From NCBI GenBank assembly GCA_964482055.1, contig CAYZVX010000011.1, positions 1 through 46,412 on the forward strand: 46,412 nt of DNA. The letters are read 5' to 3'. Source of the stretch: G020354085 sp964482055. GTDB taxonomy: Bacteria > Pseudomonadota > Gammaproteobacteria > Acidiferrobacterales > Sulfurifustaceae. Below, one piece after another: positions 1-7,859 of the stretch. The notes below the pieces were generated by a model that had not been told where the DNA came from, did no database searches, and saw only the letters and a program-made list of their open reading frames with translations. A program made the position numbers and the translations under genes. The stretch's first letter is position 1. Each line of letters opens with the position of its first letter.

Positions 1-352
1 CGGCGGGCCGCGCCGGCGCCCGCGCTGCCGCGCTGCCCGGCACCGGCGCGTCGGCCGGGTGTTGCTCATGGACGTTCGGGGCGAGCTGGCGCACCAGCAT
101 GTCGGCGATGCCCAGGCCTTTTTGCTTGGCGAGGAGCAGCGAGATGTGCCGGTCGTAGAGGTCCCGGTACAGGTTGTTCTCGTCGCTCTCGAACAGATCG
201 TTGCCAAAGCTCGCCTCGCGCATGCTCTTGAGCAGCATCTGCGTGAACAGCGCCTCGAACTGGTCGGCGACCTTGCGCAGGGTCTCGGGGTCGCGGCCGC
301 CGGTGCGTGCCGCGAGCTTGAGCGGCGTCAGGGCCTGGGTGTCTGGGAGCAT
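1..352 (-). CDS. flgJ: FlgJ rod-binding protein, N-terminal part (cut by window edge)
   Basis: About 117 residues are visible; the rest lies beyond position 1. They match the FlgJ rod-binding domain: a helix with VADQFEALFTQMLLKSMRE, then a second helical part ending in LLAKQKGLGIADMLVRQLAP, followed by an Ala/Pro-rich linker. In the family this domain caps the growing rod in the periplasm and is often followed by a peptidoglycan hydrolase domain, which cannot be judged here. The ATG at 352 is chosen because an in-frame stop lies five codons upstream. It is the last visible gene of the flgB operon, 57 bases after flgI. The domain assignment is confident; full length and hydrolase content are unknown. 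Confidence 0.85.
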   Translation of the reverse strand, partial: MLPDTQALTPLKLAARTGGRDPETLRKVADQFEALFTQMLLKSMREASFGNDLFESDENNLYRDLYDRHISLLLAKQKGLGIADMLVRQLAPNVHEQHPADAPVPGSAAARAPARPA

Positions 353-361
353 GGGCTTCGC

Positions 362-400
362 GTTTCAGGCTTGAGGTTAGACGTTCATACTCGAAACCAA
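362..400. repeat. Weak degenerate heptamer tract between flgI and flgJ
   Basis: The flgI-flgJ spacer reads in 7-base steps beginning GTTTCAG, GCTTGAG, GTTAGAC, GTTCATA and then contains CGAAACC. It resembles the clearer heptamer arrays at 1539-1608 and 21062-21210 but is much more degenerate, so it may be chance. Confidence 0.3.
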
Positions 401-409
401 ACACTTCTG

Positions 410-1519
410 TTAGATTACGATCAGCTCCGCTCGCAATGCGCCGGCGGTGCGCAGTGCCTGCAGGATGGCCACCAGATCGCCCGGCGCGGCGCCCACCTTG
501 TTCACGGCCTGCACGATCTCATCGAGCGACACGCCCGGATCGAACAGGAACATCTTGCGGCCGTCTTCCTTGATCTCGATGTCGGAGCGCTCGGTCACCA
601 CGGTCTGGCCGCCGGACAGCGCCGGGGGCTGGCTCGCGCTCTGGCGCTCGGTGATGGTGACGGTGAGGCTGCCGTGCGAGACCGCCGCCGGCATGACGCG
701 CACGCTGGCGCCGATCACGACCGTGCCGGTGCGCGAGTTGATGATCACGCGCGCCGCCGCCTCGCCGGGCTGCAGGGTGAGGTTCTCGATCACCGACAGG
801 TAGGCGACGCGCTGTCCCGCATCGGCCGGCGCGCGCACCTGGATCGACGCCGCATCGAGCGGCCGGGCGCTGCCCTCCCCGACCGCCTTGTTGATGGCCG
901 CGGCCACGCGTTCGGCGGTGGTGAAATCCGGCGTGTTCAGGTTGAGCACCAGCGCCTCGGCGTTGCCAAAACTGCTCGGCGCGGGGCGCTCGATGGTGGC
1001 CCCGCCCGGGATGCGCCCCACGCTCGGCACATTGACGGTGATGCGCGAGCCGTCCTTGGCCTCCGCGCCAAAACCGCCCACCACGAGGTTGCCCTGCGCG
1101 ACGGCGTAGAGCTGACCGTCGGCGCCCTTGAGGGGTGTGAGCAGCAGCGATCCGCCACGCAGGCTCTTGGCATTGCCGATGGCCGATACCGTGACGTCAA
1201 TGGTCTGGCCGGGCTTGGCGAAGGCCGGCAGCTCGGCGTGCACCGACACGGCTGCCACGTTCTTCAACTGCGGATTGGTGCCGGGCGGCAGCACGATGCC
1301 GAACTGGGCGAGCATGTTCTTCAGGCTCTGCACCGTGAACGGCGCCTGCGTGGTTTGATCGCCGGTGCCGTCGAGACCGACGACCAGGCCGTAGCCGATC
1401 AGCTGGTTGGTCCGCACCCCGGCCACCGAGGCGATGTCCTTGATACGTTCGGCGGACGCGAACGACGGTGCCGACAGGAGCAGCGCGGCGAGCAGGGCTG
1501 AGGCGGTTCGGGAAGTCAT
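410..1519 (-). CDS. flgI: Flagellar P-ring protein FlgI
   Basis: 369 residues, a normal length for FlgI. A Sec signal peptide (hydrophobic stretch to about residue 23, ending SFASAE) is followed by the family hallmark RIKDIASVAGVRTNQLIGYG and GLVVGLDGTGDQT. The C-terminus carries the conserved FDPGVSLDEIVQAVNKVGAAPGDLVAILQAL segment. FlgI polymerises in the periplasm around the rod to form the P ring, helped by the chaperone FlgA (present in this window at 14102). It lies in the flgB-flgJ operon, separated from flgH by a 96-base spacer that holds a heptamer hairpin. Confidence 0.97.
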   Translation of the reverse strand: MTSRTASALLAALLLSAPSFASAERIKDIASVAGVRTNQLIGYGLVVGLDGTGDQTTQAPFTVQSLKNMLAQFGIVLPPGTNPQLKNVAAVSVHAELPAFAKPGQTIDVTVSAIGNAKSLRGGSLLLTPLKGADGQLYAVAQGNLVVGGFGAEAKDGSRITVNVPSVGRIPGGATIERPAPSSFGNAEALVLNLNTPDFTTAERVAAAINKAVGEGSARPLDAASIQVRAPADAGQRVAYLSVIENLTLQPGEAAARVIINSRTGTVVIGASVRVMPAAVSHGSLTVTITERQSASQPPALSGGQTVVTERSDIEIKEDGRKMFLFDPGVSLDEIVQAVNKVGAAPGDLVAILQALRTAGALRAELIVI

Positions 1520-1538
1520 GTCTTGCGTCTCGGCTCTC

Positions 1539-1608
1539 GGGTTTTTGGTTTTGAGGTTTGCGGTCTAAGGTTTTGAACTTGAGCCCAGAAACCGGAAACC
1601 AGAAACCG
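1539..1608. repeat. Heptamer array with inverted halves between flgH and flgI
   Basis: Read in 7-base steps from 1539, five units of the type NNGGTTT (for example GAGGTTT, AAGGTTT) are followed, after two transition units, by three units GAAACCG, GAAACCA, GAAACCG. The second half is the reverse complement of the first, so the flgH-flgI transcript could fold into a long imperfect hairpin. The unit is the same family as the array at 21062. Confidence 0.65.
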
Positions 1609-1615
1609 TTTTCAT

Positions 1616-2326
1616 TCAGAACGGGAACCAGCCGGCGTCGAAGAAGCGCGCCAGCCACCCCTTGGTGTTGCTCTCATCGAGCACGCCCTCGCCACCGTAG
1701 CTGATCTGGGCGTCGGCGACCTGCGTCGACAGCACCGAGTTGTCGGGCGCGATGTCGACCGGGCGCACGATGCCGGCGACGCGCACGAATTCGTGACCCT
1801 GGTTGAGCGACAGGATCTTCTCGCCCCGCACCAGCAGATTGCCGTTGGCCAGCACGTCTGCCACCGTGACGGTGATGCTGCCGCTTAAGGAGTTGCTTTG
1901 GCTGCTGTCGCCGCTGCCGCCGAACTCGCGGCTCGCCTCGATGTTGGTCTCGAGCGTGTAGTCCTTGCCCTTGTAGTGGGCGCGCGGCGCCACACCGAAC
2001 AGCGTGGGGTTCGGGATGTCGACCGTGCTGTCCTTCTTGGTGCTGGTCGAGGCCTTCTTGCTCGCGTTGGTGCGCTCCACCAGGCGTATCGTCAGGACAT
2101 CGCCGACGCGGCGGGCGCGCAGGTCCTCGAACAGGCTGAGCGGCGGCGCCGGCTGGTAGGCGCCGGCCGGCTGGTAGATCCCGCCGGGGTTGGCCGCCGA
2201 CAGGACGACCGGCTTGGGCGCCACCGCCGCGAAGGCGGGGTCGCGCGTCGGCTTGGTCGCGCAGCCGGCGCTCAGACTGAGCGCGGCTGCCGCCAGGCAC
2301 CCCACTGCAATGGCTCGAATCGTCAT
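1616..2326 (-). CDS. flgH: Flagellar L-ring lipoprotein FlgH
   Basis: 236 residues. The N-terminus is a lipoprotein signal with lipobox LSAGC. The body has the FlgH signatures: SLFEDLRARRVGDVLTIRLVERTNASKKAS near residue 65, NGNLLVRGEKILSLNQGHEFVRVAGIVRP, and an end in the family style (GWLARFFDAGWFPF). FlgH forms the outer-membrane L ring around the rod. It follows flgG by 22 bases and precedes flgI in the same operon. Confidence 0.97.
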   Translation of the reverse strand: MTIRAIAVGCLAAAALSLSAGCATKPTRDPAFAAVAPKPVVLSAANPGGIYQPAGAYQPAPPLSLFEDLRARRVGDVLTIRLVERTNASKKASTSTKKDSTVDIPNPTLFGVAPRAHYKGKDYTLETNIEASREFGGSGDSSQSNSLSGSITVTVADVLANGNLLVRGEKILSLNQGHEFVRVAGIVRPVDIAPDNSVLSTQVADAQISYGGEGVLDESNTKGWLARFFDAGWFPF

Positions 2327-2348
2327 GTCTTGCGCCCGCCCGTCAGCT

Positions 2349-3134
2349 CTAGAGGTTGTTGTTCAGGTACTGCAGCATCGCGCCCACGGTCGAGATCGAC
2401 TTGGAATTCATTTCGTAGGCGCGCTGGGTCTCGATCATTGCGACCAGCTCTTCGACCACGTTGACGTTGGAGCTCTCCACCGAGCCCTGCACCAGCGTGC
2501 CGACGCCGGAGCTGCCCGGCGTGCCGACCTGCGGCGAGCCGCTCGCGCCGGACTCGAGGAACAGGTTCTTGCCGATCGCCTGTAGCCCAGCCGGATTGAT
2601 GAAATCGGCGAGCTGCAGCGATCCCACCTGGGTCGGCGTGCTCGATCCGGTCTGCATCACCGTGACGATGCCGTCGGGGCTTACGGTCACGCTCTGCGCG
2701 CCCTGCGGGATCGTGACGCTCGGGGACATCGGGTAGCCGGTCGAGGTCACGAGCTGGCCGTCCTGATTGATCTGGAAGGAGCCGTCACGCGTGTAGGCGG
2801 TCGTGCCGTCCGGCAGCTGGATCTGGAAGAAGCCGCGCCCGTTGATCGCGAGGTCGAGCGCATTGCCGGTCTGCACGAGGTTGCCCTGGGTGTGCAGTTT
2901 TTCGGTCGCAACGGTGTGCACGCCGGTGCCGAGCATCAGGCCCGACGGCAGCTGCGTGTCCTGCGAGGAGTTCGCGCCGACCTGGCGGACGTTCTGGTAC
3001 AGCAGGTCCTCGAAGATCGCGCGGTCGCGCTTGAAGCCGGTCGTGTTGACGTTCGCGATGTTGTTGGTGATGACCGCCATGCGCGTCTGCTGCGCCTCCA
3101 GGCCGGTCTTGGCGATCCACATTGCTGGGTTCAT
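2349..3134 (-). CDS. flgG: Flagellar distal rod protein FlgG
   Basis: 261 residues, the usual FlgG length. It has the N-terminal rod motif (TGLEAQQTRMAVITNNIANVNTTGFKRDR), the central GRGFFQIQLPDGTTAYTRDGSF motif, and the C-terminal VNVVEELVAMIETQRAYEMNSK helix shared by axial proteins. It is exported by the flagellar type III system and assembles the distal rod. It lies between flgF and flgH in the operon. Confidence 0.97.
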   Translation of the reverse strand: MNPAMWIAKTGLEAQQTRMAVITNNIANVNTTGFKRDRAIFEDLLYQNVRQVGANSSQDTQLPSGLMLGTGVHTVATEKLHTQGNLVQTGNALDLAINGRGFFQIQLPDGTTAYTRDGSFQINQDGQLVTSTGYPMSPSVTIPQGAQSVTVSPDGIVTVMQTGSSTPTQVGSLQLADFINPAGLQAIGKNLFLESGASGSPQVGTPGSSGVGTLVQGSVESSNVNVVEELVAMIETQRAYEMNSKSISTVGAMLQYLNNNL

Positions 3135-3163
3135 GTCTTTCTCCTAATCAATTCACGTGCCAA

Positions 3164-3904
3164 CTAGACGAGCCGCATCACTTGCGCGGCCGCGGCATCG
3201 GTTTCTTCCGTGGTCCGCATCATCTTGACCTGCATCTCGAACTGGCGCTGCAGCGTCAGCATGTTGACGAGCGCGTCCACGGCGTTGACGTTGCTGCCCT
3301 CGAGGCTGCCGCTCACGAGCCGCACTCGGGCGTCGGCGTCGGCCTCGCGCCCGTCGCGCCGGCGCATCAGACCATCCTCGCCCTTGGCGAGCTCCTCGAT
3401 CGGGGGATTGACCAACTTGATGCGATCGACCGTGGCGAGCGCGGCGGCGGCCTGGCCGGTCGCGCGGATCGAGATCGTGCCGTCTGCGCCGATGTCGAGC
3501 TTCTCGTACTGCGGAATGGCGATCGGCCCGCCGTTGCCGAGCACCGGGAGCCCCGCGCCGGTGATGAGCTGCCCGTTGGGCGTCACGCGCAGGTCACCGG
3601 CGCGCGTATAGGCCTCGCGCCCGTCGCGTCCTTGCACCGCGATCCAGCCCTCCCCGTTGATCGCCACGTCGAGCTCGCGCCCGGTGTGGCTCACGACACC
3701 GGCGCTCAAATCGACGCCCGGGCGCTCGGCCATGGCGTACACCCGCGTCGGCTGTCCCGGTCCGAACACCGGCATGGCGCGAAACGCCGCCAGGTCGGCG
3801 CGAAAACCGCTGGTCGAGACGTTCGCCAGGTTGTGCGCGTTGGCTGCCTGCGCCACCAGGGTCTGCTTGGCGCCGGTCATGGCCACGTAGAGCATTCTGT
3901 CCAT
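3164..3904 (-). CDS. flgF: Flagellar proximal rod protein FlgF
   Basis: 246 residues. It starts MDRMLYVAMTGAKQTL, typical of FlgF, with the axial motif NAHNLANVSTSGFRADL and a C-terminal NVNAVDALVNMLTLQRQFEMQVKMM helix. It assembles part of the proximal rod in the periplasm. It is separated from flgE by an 84-base spacer filled by a heptamer hairpin array, and from flgG by 29 bases. Confidence 0.96.
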   Translation of the reverse strand: MDRMLYVAMTGAKQTLVAQAANAHNLANVSTSGFRADLAAFRAMPVFGPGQPTRVYAMAERPGVDLSAGVVSHTGRELDVAINGEGWIAVQGRDGREAYTRAGDLRVTPNGQLITGAGLPVLGNGGPIAIPQYEKLDIGADGTISIRATGQAAAALATVDRIKLVNPPIEELAKGEDGLMRRRDGREADADARVRLVSGSLEGSNVNAVDALVNMLTLQRQFEMQVKMMRTTEETDAAAAQVMRLV

Positions 3905-3913
3905 GGTTGGCTC

Positions 3914-3994
3914 GTGAACAGTGATCAGTAATCAGTGATCGGTGAACAGTGATCGGTTATCTACCGTTCACCGCTCACTGTTTACTGTTCACCG
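3914..3994. repeat. Heptamer hairpin array between flgE and flgF
   Basis: Seven direct 7-base units run from 3914 (GTGAACA, GTGATCA, GTAATCA, GTGATCG, GTGAACA, GTGATCG, GTTATCT). From 3963 about four and a half units follow in the opposite sense (ACCGTTC, ACCGCTC, ACTGTTT, ACTGTTC, ACCG). The two halves are complementary with mismatches, so the RNA of this operon could form a long imperfect hairpin. The array overlaps the last six bases of flgE including its stop codon. The unit differs from the GGTTTCG family, but the layout is the same. Confidence 0.75.
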
Positions 3995-5221
3995 AATGTT
4001 GATGATCGTCTGCGTGATCGTGTCTTCGGTAGTGATCACCTGCGCGTTCGCCTGGAAGTTGCGCTGCGCGGTGATCATCGCCACCAGCTGTTCGGTCAGG
4101 TTGACGTTCGACTCCTCGAGCGCGCCCGACTGCACGAGCCCAAGGCTCGCCGTCGCCGGCGCGCCGATCAATGCGGCGCCCGACTCGAAGCTCTCCGCCC
4201 AGGACGTGGCGCCGAGCTGGCGCAGGCCGGTCGGGTTGTTGAAGTTGGCGAGCGCCACCTGGGCCAGCGTGCGGCTCTGACCGTTTGTGTAGCGCGCCAG
4301 CACGACGCCCGTATCACTGATGTCCACACCGCGCAGCCGGCCGGTGGTGAATCCGTCCTGGGTGAGGTTGTTCACGCTGAAACCCGATCCGTACTGCGTG
4401 ATCGGGGTGGCCGAGTTGAAATCGACGGCCACCGTCATGGGCGCCGCCCCGTTGCCGAGCTGCGCCGCCGTAATGGTGAAGGCGGTCGAGGTATTGCCGG
4501 TCGTATCGAGCGCGCCGTTGTTGAGGAACGTCAACACGTTGCTGCCGGCCCCGAAGCTCGCCTGGTTGCCATCGACGTAGAGCTCGACGTTCCAGGTGTT
4601 GGCGGCCGATTTCTGGAAGTAGAGCGTGGCGTTGTGCGCGTTGCCGAGCGAGTCGTAGACCGTGAGCGCCGTCGAGTTGTTGTAGGTGGTCGCGTCGAAC
4701 GGATCGATGGCCCCGGCGATGACCGCACCGTTGGCATTGAGGTTGAGACCGGCGTTGACCGCGCTGGTCGCGCTCGGCGGAATGTCCGAGGGATCGAGGT
4801 ACAGGTCACCCAGCGCCCCGGTGATACTGCCGGCGCTGTCGGCCTGGTAGACCTGCAAGCGCTGGTTCTGGCTGTTGATCACGTAGCCGTCACGATCGAC
4901 CTGGAAGGCGCCGGCGCGCGAATAGATGCGCGTGCCGTTGTCGCTCAGGATGAAGAACCCTTGGCCGCTCACCGCCAGGTCGAGGTTGTTGTCGGTGAAG
5001 CTGATGTTGCCCTGCGTGAACTCCTGGTTGACGGCCGCCACCTGCACGCCGCGCCCGACGGAGTTGGCGCTGGTGCCAAGGTTCGACGCCGGAAAGACAT
5101 CGGCGAATTCCACGCGCGAGCTCTTGAAGCCGGTGGTGCTGGCGTTGGCGATGTTGTTGCTGATCGCGTTGAGGTCGGTCGTGGCGGCGTTGAGGCCGCT
5201 GAGCGCTGTATTGAATGCCAT
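3989..5221 (-). CDS. flgE: Flagellar hook protein FlgE
   Basis: 410 residues, typical for a short FlgE. The N-terminus (MAFNTALSGLNAATTDLNAISNNIANASTTGFKSSR) is the hook/rod axial motif, followed by NLDLAVSGQGFFILSDNG and a Ser/Thr/Asn-rich central domain. The C-terminus (ESNVNLTEQLVAMITAQRNFQANAQV) is the conserved axial helix. FlgE polymerises on FlgD to form the hook. It lies 43 bases downstream of flgD. Confidence 0.97.
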   Translation of the reverse strand: MAFNTALSGLNAATTDLNAISNNIANASTTGFKSSRVEFADVFPASNLGTSANSVGRGVQVAAVNQEFTQGNISFTDNNLDLAVSGQGFFILSDNGTRIYSRAGAFQVDRDGYVINSQNQRLQVYQADSAGSITGALGDLYLDPSDIPPSATSAVNAGLNLNANGAVIAGAIDPFDATTYNNSTALTVYDSLGNAHNATLYFQKSAANTWNVELYVDGNQASFGAGSNVLTFLNNGALDTTGNTSTAFTITAAQLGNGAAPMTVAVDFNSATPITQYGSGFSVNNLTQDGFTTGRLRGVDISDTGVVLARYTNGQSRTLAQVALANFNNPTGLRQLGATSWAESFESGAALIGAPATASLGLVQSGALEESNVNLTEQLVAMITAQRNFQANAQVITTEDTITQTIINIR

Positions 5222-5264
5222 GGTTGTCTCTCCTGTGCCTTTAGGCGTCTTTGCGTTCGCCGGG

Positions 5265-5930
5265 TTAACCGATTTGCTTGACCTGGGCGAGCGGCACGGC
5301 GCCGATGCCCGCGAGGTTGAGCATCAACCCTTGTGTCCCGCCGAGCGAGACACTGTCGACCTTGGCCGAGATGAGCGTGTCGCGCGCCGTGGTCACACCC
5401 CCGTCGCTGCTCTCGGCGCGGATGCGGTACTGTCCGGGCGGCAGCATCTGGCCGCCGTCGCTCATCCCGTCCCAGGTGAAGCGCACCTGACCGGCGCCCT
5501 GCGCGCCGAGATCGATGCGCCGCACGAGCTCGCCCGCCTCGGTGTAGATGCCGACCGAGACGCTGGCGCTCGCCACCGGCAGGTCGACCACGCCGCTGAC
5601 CGCGCCGCTGTCACCGCGCGCCGCCTGGGCCGACGGCACGAGCACCGAGCGGCCGACCAGGCTTGACGCCATGAGCGCCTGGTTGGACTGCAGCGACGCC
5701 GACAAGCTGGCGAAGGACTGCTGCAGCTGCTGGATGCCGTTGACGGTGCCGAACTGGGCGAGCTGGCCGAGGAACTCGCCGTTCTGCATCGGCTTCAGGG
5801 GGTCCTGGTTCTTGAGCTGCGCCACCATGAGCTCGAGAAACTGCTCCTGGCCGAGCGCTTTGACTGGCTGGCGGGTCGGCTTGTCGGTCCCGGGACCGTT
5901 GACCCCAAAGATGTTGTCAATGGAACTCAT
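5265..5930 (-). CDS. flgD: Flagellar hook-capping protein FlgD
   Basis: 221 residues. It contains the FlgD N-terminal hallmark LGQEQFLELMVAQLKNQDPLKPMQNGEFLGQLAQF near residues 27-60, then a FlgD Ig/Tudor-like domain with TWDGMSDGGQMLPPGQYRIRAE. FlgD forms a temporary cap for hook subunit assembly. It lies directly between flgC and flgE in the operon. Confidence 0.96.
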   Translation of the reverse strand: MSSIDNIFGVNGPGTDKPTRQPVKALGQEQFLELMVAQLKNQDPLKPMQNGEFLGQLAQFGTVNGIQQLQQSFASLSASLQSNQALMASSLVGRSVLVPSAQAARGDSGAVSGVVDLPVASASVSVGIYTEAGELVRRIDLGAQGAGQVRFTWDGMSDGGQMLPPGQYRIRAESSDGGVTTARDTLISAKVDSVSLGGTQGLMLNLAGIGAVPLAQVKQIG

Positions 5931-5950
5931 GCGATTACCCTCTGGTCCTG

Positions 5951-6358
5951 CTACTGGCCGAGGCTCAGCGTGCGCAGCATCAGCTGCTTGCTGGTATTGA
6001 GCACTTCCAGGTTGCTCTGGTAGGAACGTGAGGCCGAGATCATGTTGGCCATCTCCTCGACCACGTTGACGTTCGGCATGTGGATGTAGCCGTTGGCGTC
6101 GGCCAGCGGATTGCCCGGCGCGTACTGCGTGCGCAGCGGCGCCCGGCTCTCCACCACGCCGAGCACGCGCACCATTGTGGCCTGGCGGCTGCGCTCATCG
6201 AGCACGGCGCGAAACACCGGGTGGCGTGCGCGGTAGGTCTGGTTGGTGCTCGAGCTCACGCTCTCGGCATTCGCCAGGTTGCTGGCCGTGAGGTTCAGGC
6301 GCAGCGCCTGGGCGCTCATGCCGGAACCGGCGACGTCGAAGATGCTGAAGCTTGGCAT
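5951..6358 (-). CDS. flgC: Flagellar proximal rod protein FlgC
   Basis: 135 residues, the usual FlgC size. It begins MPSFSIFDVAGSGMSAQALRLN with the axial motif TASNLANAESVSS, and ends with VNVVEEMANMISASRSYQSNLEVLNTSKQLM, the classic C-terminal rod helix. It starts six bases after the flgB stop and is translated from the same mRNA. Confidence 0.97.
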   Translation of the reverse strand: MPSFSIFDVAGSGMSAQALRLNLTASNLANAESVSSSTNQTYRARHPVFRAVLDERSRQATMVRVLGVVESRAPLRTQYAPGNPLADANGYIHMPNVNVVEEMANMISASRSYQSNLEVLNTSKQLMLRTLSLGQ

Positions 6359-6364
6359 AAGTCG

Positions 6365-6757
6365 TTACTCCCCGCGGATCGCCGTCATCAGGGTCCTGAT
6401 GCGGCCGTTGAGAAAGCTGAGGCTCGCCTGGTATTGCAGGGCATTGCGCGCGAACTCGGCGTACTCGGTCTGCGTATCGACGGTGTTGCCGTCGATCGAA
6501 GGCTGCAGCGGCATGCGGTACAAAAGCGCGCCGCTGCCGACGGCGGCCTCGCCGCTCAGATGGCCGCGCGCCGTTGCCAAGAGCGCCACCCGCTCGCCCT
6601 GGGCACCGGCGAGCGCGGACGCAAAGTCAACATCGCGCGCCTTGTAGCCCGGGGTGTCGGCATTGGCCAGGTTGGCCGCCAGCACCTCGGCGCGCCGCGC
6701 CCGCAGGGCGAGCGCCTGTGCATGGATGCCGAGTGCCGCGTCGAGTGAAATGGACAT
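6365..6757 (-). CDS. flgB: Flagellar proximal rod protein FlgB
   Basis: 130 residues from the ATG at 6757 (MSISLDAALGIHAQAL). The open frame extends further upstream, but that extension has no rod-protein character and would run through the sigma-54 promoter at 6793-6808. The protein shows LAANLANADTPGYKARDVDF, the FlgB rod motif, and the C-terminal ALQYQASLSFLNGRIRTLMTAI helix. It is the first gene of the rod-hook operon. Confidence 0.95.
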   Translation of the reverse strand: MSISLDAALGIHAQALALRARRAEVLAANLANADTPGYKARDVDFASALAGAQGERVALLATARGHLSGEAAVGSGALLYRMPLQPSIDGNTVDTQTEYAEFARNALQYQASLSFLNGRIRTLMTAIRGE

Positions 6758-6792
6758 TGCGTGCCGCTCCACAATCGTTCCTGCCCCCCAAC

Positions 6793-6808
6793 AGCAATCG
6801 GCGTGCCA
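6793..6808 (-). promoter_or_regulatory. Sigma-54 promoter of the flgB operon
   Basis: On the minus strand the sequence is TGGCACG, four bases, TTGCT, an exact match to the classic -24/-12 consensus (TGGCACG-N4-TTGCW). Transcription would start near 6780, giving a leader of about 23 bases before the flgB ATG at 6757. In polar-flagellated gammaproteobacteria the rod-hook operon is commonly RpoN-dependent. Confidence 0.88.
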
Positions 6809-6940
6809 CGTGCGGGATATGGCGTTTCTGCCAGAAAATAACGGGCCGCGCGCGGCGCGGGCTTGCCGCAAGCGGCAATGGCGCAGGGAGGGCGGCAAAA
6901 GCTGCCGCGCGGGCTTTCGCTGTGGAAGTGCGCCGCGCGC

Positions 6941-7786
6941 CTACGAGCTGCGACGCGGGACGACGCTCTTTGGCTTGAGGCGGTAGACGATGCCGCCCCC
7001 AAGGCGCAGCATCTCAAAGGCGTCGGAGAAGTTGGAAAGCGATTCGGCGGCGCCGAGAAACAGGTATCCGCCGGGGTGCAGTGCTTGCGACATGCGCATG
7101 ATGATGTCGCGCTTGAGCTTCGGGGCGAAATAGATGAGCACATTGCGGCAGAAAATCACGTCGAATCTGCCGAGCGCCTCGTAGCCTTGGCACAGGTTGA
7201 ACTCCCGGAACGACACCAGGCGCCGGACGTCGGGCTTGATCGCCCACTGGGCACCCTCCGGCAGGAAATAGCGCTGCCGGCGCTCGGCGGTGAGCCCGCG
7301 CGCGATCGCCACGCCGTCATATACGCCGAGCGCCGCCTGCTTCAGCACGGTCGGCGAGATATCGGTCGCCAGGATCTGCACTCCGCCGGGGAATGTCCCT
7401 GGATTCTTGAGCAGGTACTCGTGCACGCTGATCGCGATCGAGTACGGCTCCTGTCCCGAGGAGCAGGCCGCCGACCAGATGCGCACCGGCTGCGCCCGGT
7501 TGCGCGGGATTCCCGGCAGGATGGTCTGTTTGAGAATCTCGAACGGAAACTGGTCGCGAAACCACTGTGTCTCGTTGGTGGTCATCGCATCGATGATGCG
7601 TTCGGTCAGATTGGACCGGCGGTCGCGGCGCACGCGTTCGATGAGCTCGCGGATGGTCACGATGTTGTGCTCGAGCATCAACGGGTTCAGGCGGCTCGAG
7701 ACCAGGTACTGCTTGTTGTCCCCGAGCGTGATGCCGCACGCCTCGGCGAGGAACGCCCGGAACTCTTCGTAGTCTTCCCTGGTCAT
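6941..7786 (-). CDS. cheR: Chemotaxis protein methyltransferase CheR
   Basis: 281 residues. An N-terminal helical domain (MTREDYEEFRAFLAEACGITLGDNKQYLV) precedes the SAM-dependent methyltransferase domain. Visible motifs are ETQWFRDQFPFE, RIWSAACSSGQEPYSIAI (SAM-binding loop) and DVIFCRNVLIYF. CheR methylates glutamates of chemoreceptors for adaptation. It lies upstream of flgB in the same orientation; the 183-base spacer holds the flgB promoter, so cheR is probably a separate unit. The cheV/cheR/flgB grouping is a known gammaproteobacterial arrangement, here widened by two receptor genes. Confidence 0.96.
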   Translation of the reverse strand: MTREDYEEFRAFLAEACGITLGDNKQYLVSSRLNPLMLEHNIVTIRELIERVRRDRRSNLTERIIDAMTTNETQWFRDQFPFEILKQTILPGIPRNRAQPVRIWSAACSSGQEPYSIAISVHEYLLKNPGTFPGGVQILATDISPTVLKQAALGVYDGVAIARGLTAERRQRYFLPEGAQWAIKPDVRRLVSFREFNLCQGYEALGRFDVIFCRNVLIYFAPKLKRDIIMRMSQALHPGGYLFLGAAESLSNFSDAFEMLRLGGGIVYRLKPKSVVPRRSS

Positions 7787-7859
7787 GACTGCAATGCCGC
7801 CCGGTGGCCACTATTCCGGGCATCTCTCCCGGTGTCGCAAGCGCCGCGCACGGCCGATC

